16,807 bases of DNA from DATHWB01 sp035460965 (GTDB lineage Bacteria > Actinomycetota > Acidimicrobiia > Spongiisociales > ZC4RG35), in assembly GCA_035460965.1 (NCBI GenBank), contig DATHWB010000308.1, positions 1 through 16,807 on the forward strand. Direction: 5' to 3'. The position numbers and the translations under genes are program-made. The stretch's first letter is position 1; every line of letters begins with the position of its first letter. This document shows, one piece after another, positions 6,875 through 13,654 of the stretch. Below the pieces are notes generated by a model. It saw nothing but the letters and a program-made list of their open reading frames with translations. It had not been told where the DNA came from and did no database searches.

Positions 6875-7771
6875 TCAATCGAGACCGAACGGGTCGGTCG
6901 ATCCCGAACCTCCGTCCGGCCGGATGTCGAGGTTGTCGGACTGGCGGGCGAGCATCTCGAGGTCGAAACCCTCGTAGCGGACCCGCAGGTCGAAGTAGAC
7001 CGCCACCGCCACCGCCGCCAGGAAGGGCACGGTGACGATGCTCGCCACGGTCGAGGCGAGCACCGAGGCGCCGAACACGCTGCCGTCGAATGCACCCGTT
7101 TCGGCCATGTCCATCGCTGCCGGGACGACCGCCACGATCCCGACGACGAACCCGAGGAGTTGCACCACCACCTGCGAAATCAGCCAGGCGAGGAACCCGA
7201 CGCCCAGCACGGGCCAGAACCGCTGCTTGACGAGTTGGAACGACCTCCCCAGTGCGGCGACGGGACCCACACCCTCGACCAGCAGGGCGGGAATGGCGAC
7301 GTACCACACCGTCCACAGCCACACGCCCGGGACGATGCAGAACAGCAGGCCGATTCCGCTTCCCAGGGCCGAGATGATGGCGGTGCCGAGGATGAGGAGC
7401 GACTTGTCGATCCCGAAGCGAACCGAGTCCTGCCACGACTGGTCGATCCCCTGATATGCCCCGGCGAACAGCTTGATGGCGGCACCCTGGACGAAGAGGG
7501 TGCCGACCAGTGAGATCAGCGACAGGATCAGCGTCCCACCCAGGAACGAGGTGAAGCCGGCGGGCAGTCGCCCCTCGGCGATCGCCTCCGGGTCGAAGAG
7601 AGAGGCGGTGTCGAAGCCGGACCCGGAAGTCACGACCAGTTGGATGATCCCGATGGGGATGAACACGACCGCCGCGATGATCAGCAGCTTGCGGACGTTC
7701 GAGGTGTAGAGCTTGAACGCCGCGTCGAGTATCTCACCGACGGTGCGGGGACGAAGTTCCATCGAGTTCAT
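6875..7771 (-). CDS. Polytopic membrane protein heading the MoxR/DUF58 operon
   Basis: This 298-residue protein has about six hydrophobic segments (near 28-48, 76-104, 123-150, 152-166, 188-216 and 234-260) and short polar ends. The N-terminal LRPRTVGEILDAAFKLYTSN and the C-terminal VYFDLRVRYEGFDLEMLA are hallmarks of the actinobacterial membrane family related to the glycerophosphoryl-diester-phosphodiesterase membrane domain. There is no phosphodiesterase catalytic domain, so no enzyme activity is implied. It is the first gene of the minus-strand unit and the counterpart of Rv3689. The ATG at 7771 has no SD, but TAGGTT sits exactly 7 nt upstream, so a leaderless mRNA starting at the ATG is likely. 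A second in-frame ATG at 7762 is a less likely start. Confidence 0.85.
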   Translation of the reverse strand: MNSMELRPRTVGEILDAAFKLYTSNVRKLLIIAAVVFIPIGIIQLVVTSGSGFDTASLFDPEAIAEGRLPAGFTSFLGGTLILSLISLVGTLFVQGAAIKLFAGAYQGIDQSWQDSVRFGIDKSLLILGTAIISALGSGIGLLFCIVPGVWLWTVWYVAIPALLVEGVGPVAALGRSFQLVKQRFWPVLGVGFLAWLISQVVVQLLGFVVGIVAVVPAAMDMAETGAFDGSVFGASVLASTVASIVTVPFLAAVAVAVYFDLRVRYEGFDLEMLARQSDNLDIRPDGGSGSTDPFGLD

Positions 7772-7778
7772 CGTCGGG

Positions 7779-7784
7779 AACCTA
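7779..7784 (-). promoter_or_regulatory. Candidate -10 element of the MoxR/DUF58 operon
   Basis: On the minus strand the hexamer TAGGTT fits the actinobacterial TANNNT -10 pattern. Seven nucleotides separate it from the ATG at 7771, so transcription would begin at or next to the start codon. No SD is present, which agrees with a leaderless transcript. The same hexamer precedes the RDD gene (2048-2043) at 9 nt. Inferred from pattern only. Confidence 0.4.
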
Positions 7785-7839
7785 GTTGATGAGCGGGGAC
7801 CGCCTCGGAATCGCTCGGCGACCGGGTCGGATTCACGGC

Positions 7840-7845
7840 GATACT
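7840..7845 (+). promoter_or_regulatory. Candidate -10 element of hrpA
   Basis: GATACT keeps the most conserved A2 and T6 of actinobacterial -10 boxes and ends 6 nt before the ATG at 7852. If used, the hrpA mRNA would be leaderless and would start at that ATG, supporting it over the upstream TTG/ATG (7786/7789). No convincing -35 is visible. Weak evidence from a short motif. Confidence 0.3.
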
Positions 7846-7851
7846 GGGCGG

Positions 7852-10800
7852 ATGCGTGTCGAGGAACTGCGGGAGCGGGCGCGTTCGCTCACCATCGCCG
7901 ATCGGCAGCGTGTCGAACGGCGCTTGCGCGGCGCCGCACGTATCGGAGTGGCGTCCAAGCGGGAGTCCGTGCTGGCCGCGATCGCCGCCGACGTCGCCGC
8001 CGGGGAGGCGCGGATGGCGGCGCGGCGGGCGGCGGCGCCGACGCGTATCGCCTATCCCGGCGAGCTTCCGATCGTGGGGCGGCGCAGGGAGCTCCTCGAC
8101 ACGATCCGGAAGCATCAGGTGGTGGTGGTGGCCGGCGAGACGGGCTCGGGCAAGAGCACTCAGCTGCCGAAGATGTGTCTCGAGCTGGGACGGGGGATCG
8201 ACGGCTACATCGGACAGACCCAGCCGCGTCGGCTGGCAGCCCGCACCATCGCCGAACGGATAGCGCAGGAGCTGGAGGTTCCTGTCGGAGCGACCGTCGG
8301 TTACGCCATGCGGTTCACCGACACGGTGGCGGACGACACGCTGGTCAAGGTGATGACGGACGGCCTCCTGCTGGCCGAGATCCAGGGCGATCGCAGACTG
8401 TCGGCCTACGACACGATCATCGTCGACGAGGCCCACGAGCGGAGCCTCAACATCGACTTCCTCGTCGGGTACCTGTCACGGCTGTGCGAGCAGCGGCAGG
8501 ACCTCAAGGTCATCATCACGTCTGCGACGATCGACACCGCCCGTTTCTCCGCCCACTTCGATGACGCTCCGGTCGTCGAAGTGTCGGGCCGTGCCCACCC
8601 GGTTGAGATCCGGTACCGGGAACCCGTGGACGACTCCGGCGCGCCGCTCGACCAACCCGACGCCATCGTCTCGGCCGTGCGCGAGTTGGCTTCCGACGGG
8701 CCCGGCGACGTGTTGGTGTTCTGTTCCGGTGAGAGGGAGATCCGCGACGCCGCCGACGCGCTGGGGGAGGTCGGGTTCCCGAACACCGAGATACTCCCGC
8801 TCTATGCGCGGCTCTCGTCCGCCGAGCAGCATCGGGTGTTCGCTCCGCATCAGGGACGGCGGATCGTGCTGGCCACGAACGTCGCTGAGACATCGCTGAC
8901 GGTTCCGGGGATCCGCTACGTCGTGGACCCGGGAACCGCCAGGATCTCCCGGTACGGCCGGCGCACCAAGGTCCAGCGTCTCCCGATCGAGCCCATCAGC
9001 CAGGCCTCGGCGGACCAGCGGGCGGGGAGATGCGGGAGGATCGGGCCCGGTGTGTGCATCCGCCTGTACTCGGAGCAGGACTATCTGGCACGTCCCGAGT
9101 TCACTGAGCCGGAGATCCTCCGAACGAACCTCGCCTCGGTCATCCTGCAGATGGCGGCGGCCGGACTGGGGGACGTCGAGGAGTTCCCGTTCCTCGAGCC
9201 ACCCGACTCGAGGGCGATCCGGGACGGGATCCTCCTGCTCGAAGAACTCGGTGCCGTCGAACCCGGGGCGGATTCGGTGGTGCTCACTCCGCTCGGGAGG
9301 ACTCTCGCCAGGATCCCTGCCGATCCGCGGATCGGGCGGATGCTGATCGCCGCGGCGGAGAACGGCTCGCTGGCCGAAGTCCTGATCGTGGCGTCCGGGC
9401 TGTCGATCATCGACCCCAGGGAACGCCCGACCGGAGATGAGGCGAGAGCCGATGCCCTCCACCGGCGCTTCGAGGTGCCGGGATCGGACCTGCTGGGTTG
9501 GCTGCGGCTCTGGGACCACGTGAAGCAGCGTCGGCGCGAGCTCACCGCCAACCGCTTCCGGCGCATGTGCCGGGACGAGTACCTCAACCATCGGAGGATT
9601 CGGGAATGGCAGGACGTCCACAGCCAGCTACGGCGGGTGTGCGGGGAACTGGGCCTGCGGGCCGCCGGGAGGGAAGCCGACGACGACGCCATCCACCGTG
9701 CTCTGCTCACCGGACTGTTGTCCCACGTGGGCCGCAAGGAGCCCGCTGGGCACGAGTACCGCGGGGCGCGGGGGCTCACGTTCGCCCTCTCGCCAGGGTC
9801 GGTGCTCTTCAAGAAGAGTCCGGAGTGGGTGATGGCCGCCGACCTGGTCGAGACGACCCGGACGTGGGCCCGCGGGGTGGTGAAGATCGATCCTGCGTGG
9901 CTGGAGGAGGCCGCCTCCCACCTCCTGCGCCGCTCGCACTCGGATCCCTGGTGGGACGCAGCGCGAGGGGCCGCCGTGGCCCACGAGACGATGACCCTGT
10001 ACGGGATCCCGGTGGTGACGGAGCGGACGGTGCTGTACGGGTCGATCGATCCTGCCGAGGCCAGGCGGTTGTTCATTCGCCACGCGCTCGTGCACGGTGA
10101 GTGGGAATCCCACCATCGGTTCGTCCGTCACAACGCCCGGGTGTTCGAGGAGGTCGAAGCCCTGGAGGCTCGCTTCCGAGCGGACCTCCGCGTGAGCGAT
10201 GCCCAACTCGAGGAACTCTTCGCCGGCCGGATCCCGCAGGACGTGGTGTCCACCCGCTACTTCGACGCGTGGTGGCGAAGGGTGGACGATCCGCACCGGC
10301 TCGACCTCACCCTCACCGATGTGGTGGCCGACGCAGACCGCCTCGACAGGGAGGAATATCCGGACGAGTGGCACCACGGCGACGTGGTGGCACCGATCCA
10401 CTACGAGTACCGACCGGGGAGCGAGATCGATGGCGTGATCATCGACGTGCCGGCGTCGGGGCTCGATCGCCTCGACCCCTCGGTGTTCGAGTGGCACGTG
10501 CCCGGACATCGGGAAGAACTCGTCGTGTCCCTCATCCGCTCCCTCCCCAAGTCGGTCCGCAAGGCCTTCCTGCCCGTGAAGGAGACGGCCGCCGCAGTGC
10601 TGCGGACCACGCCGGCGGGCGGCTTGTTGGACCACGTCAGGCGGGAGCTGTCCCGGATCAGCGGGCTCTCGATCGTGGCGGAGGACTTCGACCTCGATCG
10701 GCTTCCACCCCATCTGCGCCCGATGTTCCGCGTGATCGACGATGACGGGTCGGTCGTTGCGTTCGGCGACGATCTGGCGAAGCTGCGTGAGCAGTTCCGT

Positions 10801-11703
10801 CAGGCGATCAGGGAGCGCGTCGCCATCGCCACCCACCCGCTCGAGCGGACGGGGCTGAAGGACTGGACTTTCGGCGAGCTGCCGCGACGCATCAGGGTTC
10901 CCGGTCCCGTGAATGCCGCCGTGGCCTATCCGGCGCTGGTGGACGAGGGCGAGTCGACGGGGATCCGGTTGGTGGCGACCGAGGAGGAGCAGGCCGAGGC
11001 GATGTGGTTCGGCACCAGGAGACTGCTCGTGCTGCGTGCCTCGCCTCCTGCCCGACTCCTGGAGCCGCTGCTGACACCCCAGGCGCGGGCGGATCTTCGT
11101 CTCGGGCCGCATGCGTCCGTCGAGGGGTGGATGGCCGACTGCGTCGAGTGTGCGGCGGACGCCGTCCTCTCGGAGCTGGGCGGACCGGTGTGGAGCGAGG
11201 ACGAGTTCCGTCGGCTGGCATCGGCGGCGGCCGGCCGACTCGGGGACCGCATCGTGCGGGTGGGGGAGTCCTCGGTGGCCCTCTTCGCCGCCCTGCGCGA
11301 CCTCCAGATCGCGGTGGACTCGGCTTCCGGCGACCTGTTCACCGGTGCGGTGGAGGACATCCGTCGGCAGGTGGCACGAATCGTGTACCCGGACTTCCTG
11401 GCGGCGATCGGGCCTTCCCGCATCGCCGACGTGGAGCGTTATCTGCGGGCGATGGCCTGGCGGCTCGAGCGGCTGCCGGAGAAGCCGGAGCGGGATGCGG
11501 CCAACATGGCTGTGGTGCACCGCCTGGAGGACGAGCACGCCCGCCTGTCGGACTCGTTGAAGCCGACCCCCGAACTCATCGAGATCGGCTGGATGCTCCA
11601 GGAACTTCGGGTCTCGTACTTCGCTCAGCACCTGGGGACGCGAGGCTCGGTGAGCGCAAAGCGGATCGCGGCGGCGCTCCGTGAAGCCGAACTGGCCGTG
11701 TGA
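7852..11703 (+). CDS. hrpA: ATP-dependent RNA helicase HrpA (DEAH box)
   Basis: This is a DEAH-box RNA helicase of the HrpA group, acting in the cytoplasm on mRNA or ribosome-associated RNA; in E. coli HrpA is linked to mRNA processing and rescue of stalled ribosomes. At 1283 residues it is full length for the family. Motif I is GETGSGKS (95-102), motif II DEAH (192-195), motif III SAT (224-226), motif V ATNVAETSLTVPG, and motif VI QRAGRCGR (389-396). HA2 and OB-like regions follow. The second half, from about residue 700, is the HrpA-specific DUF3418 region, opening near LYGSIDPAEARRLFIRHALV. I prefer the ATG at 7852: the extra 22 residues from an upstream TTG at 7786 are unlike the family. 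The gene lies 80 bp from the divergent membrane-protein start and 42 bp before mutM. Confidence 0.94.
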   Translation: MRVEELRERARSLTIADRQRVERRLRGAARIGVASKRESVLAAIAADVAAGEARMAARRAAAPTRIAYPGELPIVGRRRELLDTIRKHQVVVVAGETGSGKSTQLPKMCLELGRGIDGYIGQTQPRRLAARTIAERIAQELEVPVGATVGYAMRFTDTVADDTLVKVMTDGLLLAEIQGDRRLSAYDTIIVDEAHERSLNIDFLVGYLSRLCEQRQDLKVIITSATIDTARFSAHFDDAPVVEVSGRAHPVEIRYREPVDDSGAPLDQPDAIVSAVRELASDGPGDVLVFCSGEREIRDAADALGEVGFPNTEILPLYARLSSAEQHRVFAPHQGRRIVLATNVAETSLTVPGIRYVVDPGTARISRYGRRTKVQRLPIEPISQASADQRAGRCGRIGPGVCIRLYSEQDYLARPEFTEPEILRTNLASVILQMAAAGLGDVEEFPFLEPPDSRAIRDGILLLEELGAVEPGADSVVLTPLGRTLARIPADPRIGRMLIAAAENGSLAEVLIVASGLSIIDPRERPTGDEARADALHRRFEVPGSDLLGWLRLWDHVKQRRRELTANRFRRMCRDEYLNHRRIREWQDVHSQLRRVCGELGLRAAGREADDDAIHRALLTGLLSHVGRKEPAGHEYRGARGLTFALSPGSVLFKKSPEWVMAADLVETTRTWARGVVKIDPAWLEEAASHLLRRSHSDPWWDAARGAAVAHETMTLYGIPVVTERTVLYGSIDPAEARRLFIRHALVHGEWESHHRFVRHNARVFEEVEALEARFRADLRVSDAQLEELFAGRIPQDVVSTRYFDAWWRRVDDPHRLDLTLTDVVADADRLDREEYPDEWHHGDVVAPIHYEYRPGSEIDGVIIDVPASGLDRLDPSVFEWHVPGHREELVVSLIRSLPKSVRKAFLPVKETAAAVLRTTPAGGLLDHVRRELSRISGLSIVAEDFDLDRLPPHLRPMFRVIDDDGSVVAFGDDLAKLREQFRQAIRERVAIATHPLERTGLKDWTFGELPRRIRVPGPVNAAVAYPALVDEGESTGIRLVATEEEQAEAMWFGTRRLLVLRASPPARLLEPLLTPQARADLRLGPHASVEGWMADCVECAADAVLSELGGPVWSEDEFRRLASAAAGRLGDRIVRVGESSVALFAALRDLQIAVDSASGDLFTGAVEDIRRQVARIVYPDFLAAIGPSRIADVERYLRAMAWRLERLPEKPERDAANMAVVHRLEDEHARLSDSLKPTPELIEIGWMLQELRVSYFAQHLGTRGSVSAKRIAAALREAELAV

Positions 11704-11745
11704 GGCGCATCGACGTAGGTCCACCGCCGTGTCATCCTTCCGTCC

Positions 11746-12576
11746 GTGCCCGAACTGCCCGAGGTCGAGACCACCCGTCGTTCGATCGCGCCCGCGCTCG
11801 AAGGACGAGTGCTCGCTTCCGTCGAAGTCCGTCGCGACCGAATGGCGCGCCGGAACCAGCGGCCGTCGGACGTCGTGGATCGCCTCCACCGCAGGCGGGT
11901 CGCGAGCGTGGGCCGAACGGGCAAGTTCATCGTGGCCGAGGTGGAGGGTGACCTGCGGTGGGTGATGCACCTCGGGATGTCGGGCCGAATGCAGCTGGCG
12001 GCACCGGGGAGTCCGGAGGCACCGCACACGAACTTCACCGCGACCACGGATGCCGGAGTGGAGCTCCGTTTCGTCGACCCCCGCACCTTCGGGTTCGTGG
12101 CGGTCTACACGCCGGAGGAGTGGGACGCGTCTCCGATGCCCGCCCTCGGACCCGATGCACTGGACGGTCTGCCACGGACCCCTGAGCTCGCTCGGCGGCT
12201 GCACGGCCGGTCAGCACCCGTCAAGGCGCTGCTGCTCGACCAGCGGATCGTCGCCGGGATCGGCAACATCTATGCCGACGAGATCCTGTTCCGGGCGAGG
12301 ATCGCGCCACGGCGCGCCGCCGGGTCGTTGACGACGGAGGAAGTGCGCCGTCTCCGTCAGGCGATCAAGCCGGTACTCCAGGACGGGCTCCGATACGGGG
12401 GTTCGAGCCTCGACGACCTGGCATACCTGCTGCCCGACGGCCGGGTGGGTGAGTACACGGCCCGTCTCAGGGCGTACGGACGCACCGGGGAGCCTTGTCC
12501 CCGCTGCGGGACGCCCATCGAGCGGGTCGTCGTGGCCCAGCGTTCGTCGCACTTCTGTCCGGAGTGCCAGCGGTGA
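11746..12576 (+). CDS. mutM: Formamidopyrimidine-DNA glycosylase
   Basis: MutM (Fpg) removes 8-oxoguanine and ring-opened purines and nicks the abasic site. The protein is 276 residues, the normal size. After the GTG-encoded Met comes PELPEVE: the exposed N-terminal proline is the Schiff-base nucleophile and the next glutamate the general acid. The lysine of GRTGKFI (K60) is the conserved catalytic-site lysine. MHLGMSGRM and DPRTFGF supply the void-filling Met, Arg and Phe. The helix-two-turn-helix is QRIVAGIGNIYADEILF, and a C-terminal zinc finger has the form C-x2-C-x16-C-x2-C. No SD precedes the GTG, but a CATCCT hexamer ends 7 nt before it (11733-11738), so a leaderless start is possible; otherwise it is read through from hrpA. 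It overlaps acyP by 4 nt. Confidence 0.96.
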   Translation: MPELPEVETTRRSIAPALEGRVLASVEVRRDRMARRNQRPSDVVDRLHRRRVASVGRTGKFIVAEVEGDLRWVMHLGMSGRMQLAAPGSPEAPHTNFTATTDAGVELRFVDPRTFGFVAVYTPEEWDASPMPALGPDALDGLPRTPELARRLHGRSAPVKALLLDQRIVAGIGNIYADEILFRARIAPRRAAGSLTTEEVRRLRQAIKPVLQDGLRYGGSSLDDLAYLLPDGRVGEYTARLRAYGRTGEPCPRCGTPIERVVVAQRSSHFCPECQR

Positions 12577-12845
12577 AAGCGGTCCATGCGTTCGTGTCCG
12601 GTCGGGTTCAAGGGGTCTACTTCCGTCAGATGACCCGCCAGGAAGGACGGCGCCTCGGCCTGTGGGGATGGGTGCGAAACCTCCCCGACGGGCGGGTCGA
12701 AGTGTGGGCGCAGGGGGAAGAGGCGCCACTCGAACGTTTCGTGGACTGGCTGTGGCAGGGCCCGCCCCGCTCTTCGGTGGCCGGCGTCGAGTCCGAGTCG
12801 AAGCCACCGGACCCGTCGGTCCAGGACTTCCTGATCATCAACTGA
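12573..12845 (+). CDS. acyP: Acylphosphatase
   Basis: This is a 90-residue acylphosphatase, which hydrolyses carboxyl-phosphate bonds in small acyl phosphates; its physiological role in bacteria is uncertain. The family signatures are VSGRVQGVYFR (8-18), with catalytic R18, and GWVRNLPDGRVEVWAQG (32-48), with catalytic N36. GPPRSSV (64-70) near the end also fits. The start is GTG at 12573 in a 4-nt GTGA overlap with the mutM stop, so it is translated by coupling. An open frame continues upstream to 12495, but only as the out-of-frame end of mutM. The mutM-acyP pair next to smc is common in actinobacteria. The next gene is convergent, 33 bp away, with no clear terminator between. Confidence 0.95.
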   Translation: MKAVHAFVSGRVQGVYFRQMTRQEGRRLGLWGWVRNLPDGRVEVWAQGEEAPLERFVDWLWQGPPRSSVAGVESESKPPDPSVQDFLIIN

Positions 12846-12878
12846 TCCTGGGACTCGATTTCGCGCGCTGGTCGTGAG

Positions 12879-13520
12879 TCAATCCGAGACGATCACGAGT
12901 CCCGTGACATCCTCGACGGTGGGCTGGTAGACGTCGGGATCACGCAGGAAGCCTGGCGGGATGTTCGGTGTGGCAGCGAGGGTCAGGAAGTCGACGAACT
13001 CGTCATCCGGCACCCGGCACGCGTTGACGTCGCAACGAGCCTGTTCGATCTCCACCACCCAGTACTCCGCAGCCTCGAGCGTGATCGCCGCCAGGGTCAG
13101 ATTGAGCAGGTTGACGGGGAAGGGGCCGGCCCCCACCTCGGCCTGCAACGGCTCGAGAGCCGCTTGGGCCGCTTCGCAAGTCGTGACGAGATCCTCCACT
13201 GCTCCCGTTGGATGCACCGGATCGAGCCGCAACACATACCAGCGATCGATGCACGCCTGAGCTGCGGAAGCGATGGACGCGGTCACGTATTCCCCGGCGG
13301 GCGGGAGTGTCGTCGGGGGCGAGTCTGTCGTGGTGGTGGTGGTGGTGGTGGTGGTCGGTGCGCTGGTGGTCGTCACCGGGGTCGTCGTTGTCGTCGTCGC
13401 TTGGGTGGTGTTGGTGGTGATGGCGTCGGAGGAGTCCGTCACGGTCCCACATGCGGGAACCATCAACACGGCCACGAACACCACCGCTCCCCGCAGACCG
13501 CGCGGACGGACGGGGCGCAT
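12879..13520 (-). CDS. Putative Thr-rich lipoprotein of unknown function
   Basis: I do not recognise this protein. It has 213 residues: a basic N-terminus and hydrophobic core (RPVRPRGLRGAVVFVAVLM) end in a lipobox-like VPAC, so C24 would be lipidated and the protein held on the outer face of the membrane. Residues 35-71 form a Thr-dominated linker that includes ten consecutive threonines, a likely flexible, possibly O-glycosylated stalk. The rest (about 75-213) is a small helical domain with four cysteines (C90, C115, C163, C168), suggesting two disulfides. The ATG at 13520 is chosen over an open frame reaching 13706 because AAGGAGG lies 6 nt upstream and the signal peptide starts there. This is the best SD in the window. 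The gene is divergent from the MFS gene and convergent with acyP. Confidence 0.7.
   Translation of the reverse strand: MRPVRPRGLRGAVVFVAVLMVPACGTVTDSSDAITTNTTQATTTTTTPVTTTSAPTTTTTTTTTTDSPPTTLPPAGEYVTASIASAAQACIDRWYVLRLDPVHPTGAVEDLVTTCEAAQAALEPLQAEVGAGPFPVNLLNLTLAAITLEAAEYWVVEIEQARCDVNACRVPDDEFVDFLTLAATPNIPPGFLRDPDVYQPTVEDVTGLVIVSD
13326..13355 (-). repeat. In-frame ACC trinucleotide repeat encoding ten threonines
   Basis: The plus strand has eight perfect TGG units (13331-13354), read on the minus strand as ACC Thr codons within the lipoprotein linker. Further imperfect GTN runs continue to about 13438. Because the unit is three bases, slippage would change linker length without breaking the frame. 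No other comparable simple repeat occurs in the window. Confidence 0.85.
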
Positions 13521-13526
13521 GATGAG

Positions 13527-13533
13527 CCTCCTT
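13527..13533 (-). promoter_or_regulatory. Strong ribosome-binding site of the lipoprotein gene
   Basis: AAGGAGG on the minus strand, a full match to the anti-SD core, lies 6 nt before the ATG at 13520. It decides the start of the lipoprotein and contrasts with most genes here, which lack an SD. Confidence 0.85.
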
Positions 13534-13583
13534 GTCTCGCTGGGCCGAAAAGGCTCCGAGACCATGATCTGCGTCGCTACCGC

Positions 13584-13611
13584 CGATCGCCAGGGCCACA
13601 TGGCCCGATCG
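13584..13611. promoter_or_regulatory. Dyad-symmetric element between the lipoprotein and MFS genes
   Basis: GGGCCA (13593-13598) and TGGCCC (13601-13606) form an inverted repeat around CA, framed by CGATCG at 13584-13589 and 13606-13611. It lies 4 bp before a second, longer inverted repeat (13615-13640). Its position in the shared promoter region suggests a regulator-binding site; no binding protein can be named. Confidence 0.45.
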
Positions 13612-13614
13612 CAC

Positions 13615-13640
13615 CCGCGGATCCCCGGACCGATCCGCGG
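13615..13640. promoter_or_regulatory. Operator-like 9-bp inverted repeat over the MFS promoter
   Basis: CCGCGGATC (13615-13623) and GATCCGCGG (13632-13640) are exact inverted repeats with an 8-bp spacer. The right arm ends 2 bp before the TAACGT -10 candidate, so the repeat covers the -35/spacer region, where a dimeric repressor would block transcription. This is typical geometry for TetR- or MarR-type operators of transporter genes, but no regulator gene is adjacent. Confidence 0.55.
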
Positions 13641-13642
13641 GA

Positions 13643-13648
13643 TAACGT
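13643..13648 (+). promoter_or_regulatory. Candidate -10 element of the MFS gene
   Basis: TAACGT fits TANNNT and ends exactly 6 nt before the GTG at 13655, so transcription would start at the start codon. No SD is present. The 9-bp inverted repeat at 13615-13640 occupies the position where the -35 would be. Confidence 0.5.
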
Positions 13649-13654
13649 GTCCCG

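Noticed and set aside
7786..7851. Upstream TTG/ATG start adding 22 residues to HrpA
   Set aside because: The added residues do not resemble HrpA N-termini, and a -10-like hexamer sits just before the ATG at 7852.
9628..12204. 858-codon open frame on the minus strand opposite hrpA and mutM
   Set aside because: The sense strand encodes two conserved full-length proteins. The antisense translation is rich in His/Arg/Pro without family motifs, a usual by-product of high-G+C codon bias.
12846..12878. Terminator between the convergent acyP and lipoprotein genes
   Set aside because: Only a 5-bp GACTC/GAGTC pairing with a long loop is possible, too weak to call.
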